A stretch of 64,000 nt of DNA from Arenibacter sp. F20364 (GCF_023015905.1 NZ_JALKBD010000005.1:186001-250000), one strand, 5' to 3'. Numbered from the stretch's first letter, positions 8,307 to 17,685 are shown. The notes: generated from the letters alone by a model not told the origin. Translations and numbers: made by a program.

Positions 8307-9179
8307 CTATAATTTTTGAATGATAGGATTAAAAGCCTTGGAAGCCACTAGAACCTGATCTCCAATCCTTAACAGGGCAGCCTCTTTAGGGTCCGAGACC
8401 ACTCTAATAATATCATTACCTATAAGCACAGAAATTATATAAATCACATCTTCCCTCTGTATCTTTAGAATTTCCCCGGAAAATCTAAACTTGGCACTTG
8501 TCTTATTCAGTCCAAAAAAATCGGCAGCAGTACCGTTTTTGATTACACGACCATTTTGAATCTCAAAGACGCTATCCGATAGTTTTACAATTTCCCCAAT
8601 ATCATGACTTACCAATATTGTTGTTAGTTTATATTTCTTATGAACTTGCAAAAGATATTCCTGTAGCTTTATCCGCATTTTAAGATCCAATGCCGACAAT
8701 GGTTCGTCCAATATTAAAATCTCAGGTCGTTGGACCAATGCCCTGGATAGTGCCACTCGTTGTTTTTGCCCCCCGGATAGGGTTTCCGGTTTTCTATGTT
8801 GTAATTCTTCCAGTTCTGCAAATTCCAACAACTCCCTTATTATAGAATTATCCTGATTTTTTTGAAGCGCATATTCCAAATTTTGACGCACGTTCATATT
8901 GGGAAAGAGAGCGTAATCCTGAAATACGTATCCCACCTTTCGCTGTTGCGGTTTAAGATCAATATTGCTGCGACTATCGAACCATGTTGTTCCTCCTACG
9001 GTTATCATCCCGCTATCCGGCTTCAACAATCCACTGAGCATTCTTAAAGTAGAAGTTTTACCTGCCCCTGATTCCCCAAATAGGGTAACAAAGTGCCCCT
9101 TTTCTATGGTCAAATCCAAATCAAGGGCCATTTTTCCTCCAGTGGAGCTTAGTGTTTTATGCAGATTTAACTGTATCAT
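8307..9179 (-). CDS. modC: Molybdate ABC transporter ATPase
   Basis: ModC energises molybdate import. The 290-residue protein has Walker A FGESGAGKTS, Q-loop VGYVFQDYALFPNMNV, signature LSGGQKQRVALSRAL, Walker B ILILDEPLSALD and the H-loop VSHDIGE. A C-terminal regulatory part (about 215-290) ends in LRIGDQVLVASKAFNPIIQKL and resembles a TOBE-type fold. It overlaps modB by 4 bp and is last in the operon modA-TOBE-modB-modC. The gene converges on gldA with only 25 bp between them. Sulfate or tungstate uptake systems use near-identical ATPases; the substrate is inferred from the ModA and TOBE neighbours. Confidence 0.9.
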   Translation of the reverse strand: MIQLNLHKTLSSTGGKMALDLDLTIEKGHFVTLFGESGAGKTSTLRMLSGLLKPDSGMITVGGTTWFDSRSNIDLKPQQRKVGYVFQDYALFPNMNVRQNLEYALQKNQDNSIIRELLEFAELEELQHRKPETLSGGQKQRVALSRALVQRPEILILDEPLSALDLKMRIKLQEYLLQVHKKYKLTTILVSHDIGEIVKLSDSVFEIQNGRVIKNGTAADFFGLNKTSAKFRFSGEILKIQREDVIYIISVLIGNDIIRVVSDPKEAALLRIGDQVLVASKAFNPIIQKL

Positions 9180-9847
9180 TGGGAAAAGCGTTTAAAATAA
9201 CCCCCATTGGTAAGATAAACCAATAGTAGAATTACAAAAGTTACGGTAAACAAAATCAATGAATAGCTATTAGCAGCAGCGTAATTAAGCGCTTCCACTT
9301 CATCATAGATCGCTATAGAGGCCACTTTGGTCTTTCCGGGCATATTTCCCCCAATCATTAGCACTACGCCAAACTCGCCAACAGTATGGGCAAAGGAAAG
9401 TACAATCCCAGTAAGAAGGGAGGGTTTTATATTGGGCAACAAAATTTTTAACAGTGTCGTAAATTTTGATTTCCCCATTGTATAGGAAGCCTCTTTTAGA
9501 GTTGAAGGTAGCGAGGAGAGCCCTGCTTGAATGGGTTGTACCATAAACGGCAAGCTGTAAATCACAGAAGCCACTACCAAACCCCCAAAAGAAAATATAA
9601 GCTTAATTCCCAGCCAATCATTTAACCAACTCCCAAAAGCATTTGCGGGACTAAAGGCCACCAGCATATAAAAACCCAATACGGTAGGCGGCAGCACCAA
9701 AGGCATGCTCACCAAGGTTTCCAGTACAGGCCTAAATTTAGATTTTGTACTTGATAGCCAACTGGCAATGGGAATAGAAATCACAAATAATATAGCCGTG
9801 GTTATCACCGCAAGTTTAAATGTAAGTACTAGGGGCTGCCAATCCAT
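9176..9847 (-). CDS. modB: Molybdate ABC transporter permease
   Basis: This 223-residue inner membrane protein has about five hydrophobic segments. It opens with LVLTFKLAVITTAILFVISIP and has PLVLPPTVLGFYML and VVASVIYSLPFMVQPIQAG. The permease EAA loop, which contacts the ATPase, reads EASYTMGKSKFTTLLKILLPNIKP. AHTVGEFGVVLMIGGNMPGKTKVASIAIYDEVEALNY is the characteristic ModB C-terminal part. It starts one base inside the stop of the TOBE gene and overlaps modC by four, so translation is coupled. Confidence 0.92.
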   Translation of the reverse strand: MDWQPLVLTFKLAVITTAILFVISIPIASWLSSTKSKFRPVLETLVSMPLVLPPTVLGFYMLVAFSPANAFGSWLNDWLGIKLIFSFGGLVVASVIYSLPFMVQPIQAGLSSLPSTLKEASYTMGKSKFTTLLKILLPNIKPSLLTGIVLSFAHTVGEFGVVLMIGGNMPGKTKVASIAIYDEVEALNYAAANSYSLILFTVTFVILLLVYLTNGGYFKRFSQ

Positions 9848-10248
9848 TACGGTGCCAGTATTATTTCGTTCAATTTAACCATAATCACCACTTCTATCCG
9901 CTCAACCAATTCCATCTGCTTTAAACTCTTAGTACTTATTATGGCAATGACCTCACCTATATTTGTCTCCAAAATCAATCTACTCAACAAAAGGCCCATT
10001 TCCACAGAGGCAACGACTCCAGAAATCCTATTCTCGATACTTATGTTCAATTCCTTTTGGGTAGTGACCGCAACCTCCATTTCCTTAAACAGGACATTAA
10101 CCTTTTTACCCTTTTTCAAATAAGGGGCAGATTCCGGGCTATCTATGACCACAGACATTAATTCCTCCCCATTGTCCACCTCAACACAAACTATGGACAT
10201 AGTTCCATTGGTTTTAATATCTGTAATATGTCCGGAAAAACTATTCAT
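9847..10248 (-). CDS. ModG-like protein with two TOBE/Mop domains
   Basis: The 133 residues contain two tandem Mop (TOBE) units. The first is about 3-66 (FSGHITDIKTNGTMSIVCVEV ... KVNVLFKEMEVAV). The second is about 73-133 (ISGVVASVEMGLLLSRLILET ... VVIMVKLNEIILAP). Di-Mop proteins such as ModG assemble into rings that bind and buffer molybdate. The second unit resembles the Mop family closely; the first is more divergent. The gene lies between modA and modB with overlaps of 8 bp and 1 bp, so its stoichiometry is tied to the transporter. A role in intracellular molybdate storage or in regulation is inferred; no DNA-binding domain is present. Confidence 0.8.
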   Translation of the reverse strand: MNSFSGHITDIKTNGTMSIVCVEVDNGEELMSVVIDSPESAPYLKKGKKVNVLFKEMEVAVTTQKELNISIENRISGVVASVEMGLLLSRLILETNIGEVIAIISTKSLKQMELVERIEVVIMVKLNEIILAP

Positions 10249-11029
10249 CCATCAAATATCCAAATTCTTTTAATATCTCCTTGGCCTCTAACGAAAAAAG
10301 AAAGTCATAAAAATCCTGAGCGTACTGAATAGTGCTTTCTTCACGGTTAACAAGCACTACACCCTGACTAATTTTGGAGTATAGCGATGGATCCACAATA
10401 ACCCAACTCCCTTTACCCCTCATTTCGGGCGATAGGACCGTTGATAAAGCTGTAAAACCAATTTGTGCAGCTTGGGAAATTATGAATTGATCTGTCTGCC
10501 CTATGCTTTCCCCGAAAACCAATTTAGGCCCCAAGACTTCCTTCAATCCATAATGCTGCAAAACCTCCTCAGCAGCAACACCATATGGGGCAGTTTTGGG
10601 ATTTGCCATAGCAATGTGCGCTATAGCCCGATCGGATAGCGCGTCAATTGAAACCGGGGTATTCCCCACCATTGACCAAAGCACCAATTTTCCGTTGGCA
10701 TAGACCTTTGGAGCATTCATTGCTTTCCCTTCCCTGTATAGGGCCTCCGGATATATCATATTGGCCGCTACAAAAATATCATAAGGGGCACCTTCCATAA
10801 TCTGTGCCGTTAATTTACCGGATGATCCAACAATTAACTCGAATTCCACTCCAGTTTTGTTGGTATAGGCCTTTGTCATGGCCTCCATAGCAGATTCCAT
10901 ATTGGCCGCAGTGGCAACCGTAATTTTCCTGGCGCCATTGTCTTGACACCCCGCCAATAGGCAGATTAACATAATCAACGCCATGCATCGCCAAGCGAAT
11001 CCCTTAATTATTTTTTCACTGTTGAACAT
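10241..11029 (-). CDS. modA: Molybdate-binding lipoprotein
   Basis: This is the substrate-binding component of the ABC importer, 262 residues. The N-terminus has a hydrophobic stretch and a lipobox (LICLLAGC), so the mature protein is lipid-anchored. Family features are KITVATAANMESAMEAM, FELIVGSSGKLTAQI, YDIFVAANM, and the later HIAMANPKTAPYGVAAEEVL with FGESIGQTDQFIISQAAQIGF. The Ser/Ala/Tyr-containing oxyanion site matches the periplasmic molybdate-binding family. A shorter start at 10984 (MALIMLICLLAGC) is equally compatible with a lipoprotein signal. It is the first mod gene, 53 bp after the BLUF gene. Confidence 0.9.
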   Translation of the reverse strand: MFNSEKIIKGFAWRCMALIMLICLLAGCQDNGARKITVATAANMESAMEAMTKAYTNKTGVEFELIVGSSGKLTAQIMEGAPYDIFVAANMIYPEALYREGKAMNAPKVYANGKLVLWSMVGNTPVSIDALSDRAIAHIAMANPKTAPYGVAAEEVLQHYGLKEVLGPKLVFGESIGQTDQFIISQAAQIGFTALSTVLSPEMRGKGSWVIVDPSLYSKISQGVVLVNREESTIQYAQDFYDFLFSLEAKEILKEFGYLMDE

Positions 11030-11082
11030 CTTTTGATCGACAAATTTTTTATTCTAAAAAACAGATGGGAATCAAAATCAAA

Positions 11083-11514
11083 TTAGTTCATCTCCCCTGA
11101 AATGAGCTTACCCACACTTATCCAAAACATGTTCAATGCAGCAGTGGTACCTTCGGACAGTTCGGACAACAAGAATAAATTTCGCTCAAAATTTTTCAAC
11201 TCCCCACTCCCCGATCTTTCGTTGGATTCAGTAAAATAGGCCATATTCCAGTCCCCGAAATTTCTTCCGATATTTTTACCCTCCCACAATAATCTTACAT
11301 CGTGATGCCTCTTGTCCTGCCTAATTTCCTCGAACAATGATTGTATATGGTTCTTATCTCCCTCAATTATTTGAACAAAGGAAAATTTATGAAAAACCAG
11401 GCAACCAGTAACACCTTTAGCCTTATTACGCTCACGGGACTTTTCCAAAATACCGCTAATAACTTCTTCAGAAATATCTTGGGTTGCTTTGGAAAAATAA
11501 GAAAGTTGGTACAT
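11083..11514 (-). CDS. BLUF-domain blue-light sensor
   Basis: A 143-residue protein consisting of a single BLUF (FAD-binding blue-light) domain. The start MYQLSYFSKA is chosen because the photochemical residues then fall at Tyr6, Asn30 and Gln48, spaced as in known short BLUF proteins; FVQIIEG and GDWNMAYF (with the semi-conserved Trp) are also present. The C-terminal ~40 residues form a hydrophobic helix pair, as in other stand-alone BLUF proteins. A longer frame from 11586 only adds an unrelated hydrophobic leader. No output domain is attached, so it must act through a partner. It lies 53 bp upstream of modA on the same strand, with no obvious functional link. Confidence 0.88.
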   Translation of the reverse strand: MYQLSYFSKATQDISEEVISGILEKSRERNKAKGVTGCLVFHKFSFVQIIEGDKNHIQSLFEEIRQDKRHHDVRLLWEGKNIGRNFGDWNMAYFTESNERSGSGELKNFERNLFLLSELSEGTTAALNMFWISVGKLISGEMN

Positions 11515-11627
11515 GAAAACTATTTTGGAACAAAATACAAAAATTATGTAATTCAATAGGATAATGCAATACCCGAAAAAATCCAAACGTCCCCAGAAAG
11601 GCTATTATTTTTAGTATTTGTGAATAC

Positions 11628-12443
11628 TTAATCCGCTAACTGTGCGTACTCTGTCCACGATCCATCGTAAACCTTATTATGATTTTTTAAACTCAATTCA
11701 CTTGCCAAAAATACAATACAGGCCGTAACACCTGACCCACAACTAAATACCAACGGCCTCCCCTCGGTCTGCAAATCATTAAAAACCCTTTTCAACTCGC
11801 TGAGGGATTTATACTTTCCGTTCTTTAGAACAGTTTCGTAAGGTATATTGATAGAGTTCGGAATATTGCCCCTTTTCAATTCCTTCCTCGGTTCCGGAAC
11901 AAGGCCATTGAAGCGATCCGAGGAACGGACATCTATGACCAAGGCCTTTCCACTTTTTAAATTATCCTGGATGTCTTCAAAATCCACCACAATTTCGGAA
12001 TTGAAATTAGCTTCAAAATTACCTGACTCAAGCTTCATATCAATCACTTTTTCCGTTTCATACCCCCTACTCTTCCATTCCGGAAAACCACCGTCCAAAA
12101 TACTAACATTGTCATGCCCCATAATCTTAAACATCCACCAGACCCTAGGGCTTATATAAATTCCAAAATGATCGTAGACTACAATCTTACTGGATCTATT
12201 AATTCCCAATTCCCTACAGGACTTTTCAAATTGATCTGGACTTGGGAGCATATTGGGAAACGGACTATTCTTATCGCTAAACTGGTTTTCAAGATCAAAT
12301 ATTCGAGCTCCTTTGATCTTAAGGTCATCTAAATCTGATACTGACGGATCATAGCGTAATCGGGCATCCAAAATTATTAGTTCGGCCATGTCCAAATTTT
12401 CCTTCAACCAATCGGCAGATACTAGTATATCTTTCATTATCAT
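11628..12443 (-). CDS. Rhodanese-type sulfurtransferase
   Basis: This 271-residue protein has two rhodanese domains: an inactive N-terminal one (about 1-130, VSADWLKEN, VVYDHFGIYISPRVWWMFKIMGHDNVSILDGG) and a catalytic C-terminal one. The active loop SCGSGVTAC has the CGSGVTA form typical of 3-mercaptopyruvate sulfurtransferases rather than the CRKGVT loop of classical thiosulfate rhodanese. It transfers sulfur from a donor to thiophilic acceptors in the cytoplasm. The start could be the first or the third codon (both Met). It begins 5 bp after the esterase-like gene and is probably co-transcribed with it. Confidence 0.88.
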   Translation of the reverse strand: MIMKDILVSADWLKENLDMAELIILDARLRYDPSVSDLDDLKIKGARIFDLENQFSDKNSPFPNMLPSPDQFEKSCRELGINRSSKIVVYDHFGIYISPRVWWMFKIMGHDNVSILDGGFPEWKSRGYETEKVIDMKLESGNFEANFNSEIVVDFEDIQDNLKSGKALVIDVRSSDRFNGLVPEPRKELKRGNIPNSINIPYETVLKNGKYKSLSELKRVFNDLQTEGRPLVFSCGSGVTACIVFLASELSLKNHNKVYDGSWTEYAQLAD

Positions 12444-12448
12444 CTATT

Positions 12449-13612
12449 TTAATTGACTGATATTTTTAAATATGCCATTACGGCTTCATCTCCCTGGAGG
12501 GTATTCTTGGGCCTAGGACTTTCCTCACCAAAAACCATTAAATCTTCCGGGGGCAAAATGGTAACAAAATCTTCCTTATAGCCCTCGGCATAAGGAATAT
12601 TACCAGCGTCGAGATCAAGATAATGGTCAAAGAAATTGTAGAGAGCCGTTCTTTTATTATAGCCGTAGTCATGTCTTTCAGCTGGAAGATGAACATTTTC
12701 CACTTTGTGCTCGGCATTATAGAGCGCATAAACCCTTTGTATGTAAGGATACTCTATTCTTGGCGTGTTTCTTGTCCAGTCCGAACCATCCGAAACCAAT
12801 AATAAAGGTCTAGGGGCACATAGGGCGGCAATTTCCACATTATTGGTTTGGTGGTCAGCACTTTTGTGTATGGGCATTCCACTCTCACACACACATCCTC
12901 CAAAAAAGTGTGCGGAAACCTGCACTACAGGTGCAGCTACTTTTATACGATCATCAATGGCCGTCAAAACAAAGGTTTGGGTACCTCCGCCAGAGGCACC
13001 TGTCATCCCAATACGTTCAGGATCCACGTCAGGCCGGGATAGTAAATATTCCAAGACCCGCTTGCTGTTATAGGTTTGCAACAACAAGGCTATGGGCATC
13101 TTGTGGTTAACCTGTGTGCTTTCTGCGTAACCCACCATATCATAGGCAAAAACTACTGCTCCCATTCTTGCCAATGCTGCGCAACGCCATTGTATGTAGT
13201 CTGTATATCTTTTGTCTTTCATATGACCATGCGGACTAAGAATCCCTGCATATTTTCCATCTACTTTACTAGGGCGGTAAAGATTTCCAGTAACAAAAAA
13301 ACCTGGAAAGCTCTCAATGGCAATGTTTTCTACAATATAACCGTCCATAACCTTGGTATTTCTGATAATAGGATTGAAATTACCCGTTATTTTTGGCATC
13401 TTATCCATTTTCATACCATCTATAATTCCCTTTTTAATTCTTAATGACCTTTGTTGCCAAGATTCCATGTCGTTCCATTCCGAGGCAAATTTTTTCATGA
13501 CAATATTTGCCTCATCCTCGCTCCAATAGCTGCCAACACACAACATATTGTCCTGACCATAAACAAGCAAACAAAAAAAAGTAAATGCGATAAGACTGAC
13601 TGTTTTCTTCAT
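12449..13612 (-). CDS. Secreted alpha/beta hydrolase, acetylxylan esterase-like
   Basis: The protein has 387 residues with a signal peptide (MKKTVSLIAFTFFCLLVYG, cleavage before QDN). It has an alpha/beta hydrolase core: GYIVENIAIESFPGFFVTGNLYRP, GILSPHGH, VVFAYDMVGYAES, the nucleophile elbow MTGASGGGTQT, the acid region LLLVSDGSDWTRN and the histidine PAERHDYGY. This pattern is that of the acetyl xylan esterase/dienelactone hydrolase-like group found near carbohydrate-use genes. No glycoside hydrolase or sulfatase is adjacent, so the substrate is unknown. It is followed after 5 bp by a sulfurtransferase. Confidence 0.78.
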   Translation of the reverse strand: MKKTVSLIAFTFFCLLVYGQDNMLCVGSYWSEDEANIVMKKFASEWNDMESWQQRSLRIKKGIIDGMKMDKMPKITGNFNPIIRNTKVMDGYIVENIAIESFPGFFVTGNLYRPSKVDGKYAGILSPHGHMKDKRYTDYIQWRCAALARMGAVVFAYDMVGYAESTQVNHKMPIALLLQTYNSKRVLEYLLSRPDVDPERIGMTGASGGGTQTFVLTAIDDRIKVAAPVVQVSAHFFGGCVCESGMPIHKSADHQTNNVEIAALCAPRPLLLVSDGSDWTRNTPRIEYPYIQRVYALYNAEHKVENVHLPAERHDYGYNKRTALYNFFDHYLDLDAGNIPYAEGYKEDFVTILPPEDLMVFGEESPRPKNTLQGDEAVMAYLKISVN

Positions 13613-13940
13613 CTATTTTAAAATTTAATCGTTGGTTTTAAAATTTATGTATTAATACATTGAATAGGACATAGCCTAAATCATCACTTTAAAAAAGCCG
13701 TCAAATTTAGTAGCCCCCCTTTATATACTGTTATCTAAAATAGTGCTTTTCATCCATTGTTTTGTGATTATGGAGCCAAATTCAAACACCCCCTATACCA
13801 ACATTACTAAACAACATCCTTAACGAGAGGATATTAGTATAGCCCATATTTAGCTATTCATCCCAAAAGACTAACCCATTATTTTCAAATTGATGCTGGT
13901 TTTTTTGGTAAATTGTGGCAATACAACCAAAAACCGTCAC
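13613..13940. other. 328-bp divergent intergenic region
   Basis: AT-rich region between two divergent genes. A CAAATTTA at 13702-13709 reads TAAATTTG on the minus strand, a possible -7 element for the esterase-like gene with an ~85-nt leader, but no TTG is found at the right distance. I see no terminator, repeat or coding frame. Confidence 0.4.
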
Positions 13941-16900
13941 ATGTTTCAAAACCAAATTGCCACCAAGACCCTTATTATCATTTTGGTCTTAGGCTCCTTT
14001 TCCTCTTGTAAGGACGAACCAAAAGTTAATATCGATTTTGCATCACTTTCAGAACAGGACAAAAGAAAACCCGAGAATGCCATAGCCTCTATGGAGGTAT
14101 CGGAAGGCTTGGATCTTGAGCTGTTTGCTTCCGAACCCATGGTAACAAACCCAACCAATATGGCTATTGATGCCAAAGGTAGAATATGGGTCTGCGAAGC
14201 CAGGAATTACAGATTGTTCGCCAATCCGGACAATAGTTATGACGATGCCGGCGATCGCATCCTAATACTTGAGGACACCAACGGAGATGGTAAAGCGGAC
14301 ACCTCCAAGGTTTTCTACCAAGGAGAAGACATCAATGCCGCCTTAGGGATAGCCGTGTTGGGAAACAAAGTAATAATATCCGTTAGTCCCAACGTTTTTG
14401 TCTTTACCGATGAGAATGGGGACGATCTTCCCGATTCCAAAGAAATCCTTTTTCAAGGTATAGAAGGGGTAGATCACGACCATGGGGTACATGCTTTTGT
14501 CTTTGGCCCTGACGGTCGACTTTATTTCAACTTCGGCAATAATGGAAAGCAATTAATGGACAAAAATGGCGAGGCCGTTTTGGACATGTACGGCCAAGAA
14601 ATAGTAGCCAATGGCAAGCCTTATCGGGAAGGGATGGCTTTTAGAATGAATATGGACGGGACTGATCTGGAAGTTCTAGGGCATAATTTCAGAAATCCCT
14701 ATGAAATTGCCATTGACTCCTACGGAGCTCTATGGCAGTCGGATAATGACGATGATGGCAATCGGGGAACACGAATAAATTTCGTCATGGAATATGGTAA
14801 TTATGGATATAGGAATTTATTGACCGGGGCAAGCTGGCGGGAAAGAAGAACAGGATGGGATAGCGACATACCCAAAAGGCACTGGCATTTAAACGATCCG
14901 GGAACCATCCCCAATTTACTACAGACCGGATCGGGATCGCCTTGCGGTATATTGGTTTACGAGGACAATATGTTGCCACAAAAATTTCAAAATTATCCAA
15001 TACATGCCGAACCCGGCCATAATGTAGTCCGTGCTTATATTACAGACGAATCGGGAGCAGGTTATACCGCAAAAATTGAAAATTTAGTAAAAAGCCAAGA
15101 TGATTGGTTTAGACCGGACGATGTGAGCATTGCCCCCGATGGCTCCCTTTTTATTTCCGATTGGTATGATGGTGGTGTTGGCGGACACAAGGCGGAAGAT
15201 ATTGCAAGGGGAAGAATTTACCGTTTGTCCACTACCCCGGAATATCTTTCTGTTGCCTTAGACCCCAAAACTGGAAATGGCGCTGCGAAAGGACTCCTGT
15301 CGGGAAACATGGACATTTTTTATCAATCATGGCAAAAATTGCATTCCATGGGCGAAGCCGCACAGCCTCTCCTGACTGAATTGATTGACAAAGGCGGCAT
15401 TGCCAAAGCCCGTGCCTTATGGCTAGGTCTACACATTCCGACCAAAAGCAATGAATATATAGAAATGGCCCTAAAGGACGAAGATCCCAAATATAGAATG
15501 CAGGGCATCCGAATGGCTCGTTTTAAAGGCAAGGAAAGTCTGGAAAAATACTTATCCCCTGTAACAAACGATAAAGCGCCCCAGGTCCGTAGAGAAGCGG
15601 CCATAGGGCTCAGATATGTTGGCTCGGAAATGGCAGCTGAACAATGGGCAAATTTGGCTGCCCAACATACCGCAGGTGATCGCTGGTATTTGGAAGCCTT
15701 GGGTATTGGATCGGACCAATTCCCAGACCTGTATTTTAGTGCCTGGAGAAACAAGGTTGGAGAGAACTGGCAAAGCGAAGCCGGCAAAGAAATAGTCTGG
15801 CGTGTCCGTGCCAAAGAATCGGTTCCTATGTTGGTATCCCTAATCAAAGACGGGAATGTGCCCTCTGCCAAATTAGCTTCCTATTTTAGGGCAATAGATT
15901 TTAAAGATCACCCCAGTAAAAACAAATACCTAATGGACATGCTGAGTTGGAACCATCCCTTGAAAAACAAAATACAGGCCTATGCTATAGGCCAAATGGA
16001 TGTCAAGTTTGTAAATAGCTCACCAAAACATATTAAAATGGTCAAAGAAGTGCTTCCCAAGATTGAAGGAACACCAGAATGGATCATGGCTATCAAAAAC
16101 CTAGATTTAAAGAACCAAAATGAGGCCTTGTTCCGAGTGGTGGTCAATGGCAAGGACACAGACATTGGAAAGGAAGCTGCCAATATTTTACTCAACAATG
16201 AAGGCGCTTCACTGATCGATAAATTCCTTCATTCCCAGGAACAGGAATCCTCTAAAATTGCAGTTATGGAAAAATTGAACGGAATATCCAACCCTACAGC
16301 CATTGCCCTCCTAAAGAAAAACATTACCAACAAGGAACTGAGCCATGCGGTTACTAGAAAAATGATAGAAACCCTAGGCAATACAGGGTCTGGACAACAG
16401 GAGTTATACCAATTGTTGGAGGATGGTAAATTGGCCGAAGAATATAAAACCTCCGCTGTGCTAAAGCTTATGACCAGTTGGAACGATGAGATCAGAACCA
16501 ACGCCCCTAAATTCCTGTCTACAGAAGGTGATGGAGCATTGGACATTGCCAAATTGGTAGAACGTAGTGGCAATGCCACCGACGGTAAGAAAATTTACAC
16601 CACCTATTGCAGTTCCTGTCATTTGGCTGCAGGTTCGGGTATTGATTTTGGACCGGAATTGTCGGATATAGGCAATAAACTTTCGAAACAATTCTTATAC
16701 TCCAATATTATATACCCCAGTGCCGGTATCAATTTTGGTTTTGAAGGCTACTCGTTGAAGATGAAAGATGGCAAGACCTATACAGGATATATCTTAAGCA
16801 GGACAGAGGATGAAATAACCATAAAAATGATGGGAGGCACCCAAAAAACCTTGGAATTGCAGGATATCACCGAACAGCAGGCCCTGGAACAATCTTTGAT

Positions 16901-16994
16901 GACACCAGGCTTGGCCAATATAATGCCAGAAGCGGACTTGGTAGATCTGGTAGCATATTTAGAGACCTTAAAGGTAGTAACGGAAGAACAATAA
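13941..16994 (+). CDS. PVC-type haem-binding CxxCH lipoprotein with propeller and HEAT-like region
   Basis: From ATG 13941 the protein has 1017 residues and a lipoprotein signal (IIILVLGSFSSC). Residues ~50-420 form a beta-propeller resembling soluble sugar dehydrogenases (GLDLELFASEPMVTNPTNMAIDAKGRIWVCEARNY; DHDHGVHAFVFGPDGRLYFNFGN; DDVSIAPDGSLFISDWYDGG). Residues ~450-860 are alpha-helical HEAT-like repeats. The C-terminal ~130 residues are a cytochrome c domain with the haem site CSSCH. This architecture matches the membrane-bound dehydrogenase family first noted in Planctomycetes and Verrucomicrobia. A PQQ- or sugar-linked oxidation passing electrons to the haem is inferred; the substrate is unknown. 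It stands alone, with an upstream alternative start at 13890. Confidence 0.87.
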   Translation: MFQNQIATKTLIIILVLGSFSSCKDEPKVNIDFASLSEQDKRKPENAIASMEVSEGLDLELFASEPMVTNPTNMAIDAKGRIWVCEARNYRLFANPDNSYDDAGDRILILEDTNGDGKADTSKVFYQGEDINAALGIAVLGNKVIISVSPNVFVFTDENGDDLPDSKEILFQGIEGVDHDHGVHAFVFGPDGRLYFNFGNNGKQLMDKNGEAVLDMYGQEIVANGKPYREGMAFRMNMDGTDLEVLGHNFRNPYEIAIDSYGALWQSDNDDDGNRGTRINFVMEYGNYGYRNLLTGASWRERRTGWDSDIPKRHWHLNDPGTIPNLLQTGSGSPCGILVYEDNMLPQKFQNYPIHAEPGHNVVRAYITDESGAGYTAKIENLVKSQDDWFRPDDVSIAPDGSLFISDWYDGGVGGHKAEDIARGRIYRLSTTPEYLSVALDPKTGNGAAKGLLSGNMDIFYQSWQKLHSMGEAAQPLLTELIDKGGIAKARALWLGLHIPTKSNEYIEMALKDEDPKYRMQGIRMARFKGKESLEKYLSPVTNDKAPQVRREAAIGLRYVGSEMAAEQWANLAAQHTAGDRWYLEALGIGSDQFPDLYFSAWRNKVGENWQSEAGKEIVWRVRAKESVPMLVSLIKDGNVPSAKLASYFRAIDFKDHPSKNKYLMDMLSWNHPLKNKIQAYAIGQMDVKFVNSSPKHIKMVKEVLPKIEGTPEWIMAIKNLDLKNQNEALFRVVVNGKDTDIGKEAANILLNNEGASLIDKFLHSQEQESSKIAVMEKLNGISNPTAIALLKKNITNKELSHAVTRKMIETLGNTGSGQQELYQLLEDGKLAEEYKTSAVLKLMTSWNDEIRTNAPKFLSTEGDGALDIAKLVERSGNATDGKKIYTTYCSSCHLAAGSGIDFGPELSDIGNKLSKQFLYSNIIYPSAGINFGFEGYSLKMKDGKTYTGYILSRTEDEITIKMMGGTQKTLELQDITEQQALEQSLMTPGLANIMPEADLVDLVAYLETLKVVTEEQ

Positions 16995-17127
16995 ATCTCT
17001 GTCCATACGGCATGGCAAAGGGATGGAAATAGGAATACCTCCTGTGGTATAGCTTAACGCATCCCAACTATTTATAGCCCATAAACACCCCTTGCCACAT
17101 AAGAGCGGATAAACCACCTGAAAAATG

Positions 17128-17157
17128 AAAAAAGCCATGCGTTTGCATGGCTTTTTA
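17128..17157. terminator. Bidirectional intrinsic terminator
   Basis: A 10-bp stem AAAGCCATGC/GCATGGCTTT with a 3-nt loop is flanked by A-rich and T-rich tails. It separates the haem lipoprotein gene from the convergent Skp-like gene. Confidence 0.88.
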
Positions 17158-17175
17158 AAACAATTTATTGTTGGA

Positions 17176-17685
17176 TTAGAAACCTAATTGCTTCTTAACA
17201 TCTGGCAATATATCCTTCCCTTTGGCTACGATAAGTCCACCACCTTGGGTGGCATCCATTACGTAGTCAATTCCCTGGGCGGCTGCCACAGCCTCTATAG
17301 CTTTCTTGGCCTTTTCAGTGATAGGACCTAAAAGCTCTGCCTGTTTTTTTTGTAATTCCTGTGATGCCGTCTGTTGTGCCTCACCAATATTTTTTTCAAA
17401 ACCTTGAAGTTCCAAAGCTCTTTTCTGATTCTCCTCTTCAGACTTTGAAGATGACTCATTTGAATATTGGGTATATTTATTCTTTAGTTCGGTCATTGAA
17501 CTTTCAATATCCGCCCTATAAGTTTCCTGTAATTTCTTTAGTTCTGCATCAGCTGCTTTCATCTCCGGCATTTCAGACAACAATTTCTGTACATCTATAT
17601 GTGCAATTTTTGCCTGTGCGTTAACAAAACTTGTAGCTGCTACGAACAAAACTATGGCTACTGCTATTTTCTTAATTTGTTTCAT
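17176..17685 (-). CDS. Skp/OmpH-family periplasmic chaperone (short)
   Basis: The 169 residues comprise a signal peptide (cleavage after VNA) followed by the Skp/OmpH fold. The first strand is KIAHIDVQKLLSEMPEM, then a long coiled-coil arm rich in K, E and Q (about 40-115; LKKLQETYRADIESSMTELKNKY), and a return strand GIDYVMDATQGGGLIVAKGKDILPDV. Skp holds unfolded outer membrane proteins and delivers them to the Bam complex. It lies 76 bp after a longer homologue and downstream of bamA on the same strand, so the three probably form one envelope-assembly transcript. Confidence 0.88.
   Translation of the reverse strand: MKQIKKIAVAIVLFVAATSFVNAQAKIAHIDVQKLLSEMPEMKAADAELKKLQETYRADIESSMTELKNKYTQYSNESSSKSEEENQKRALELQGFEKNIGEAQQTASQELQKKQAELLGPITEKAKKAIEAVAAAQGIDYVMDATQGGGLIVAKGKDILPDVKKQLGF

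Noticed and set aside
8303-8330. AATCCTAT/ATAGGATT hairpin between gldA and modC
   Set aside because: It overlaps the modC 3' coding end, is AT-rich and has no T-run on either strand, so a terminator call is not supported.
11030-11082. Possible molybdenum cofactor riboswitch ahead of modA
   Set aside because: The gap is only 53 bp and has no extended helices; too short for the known RNA.
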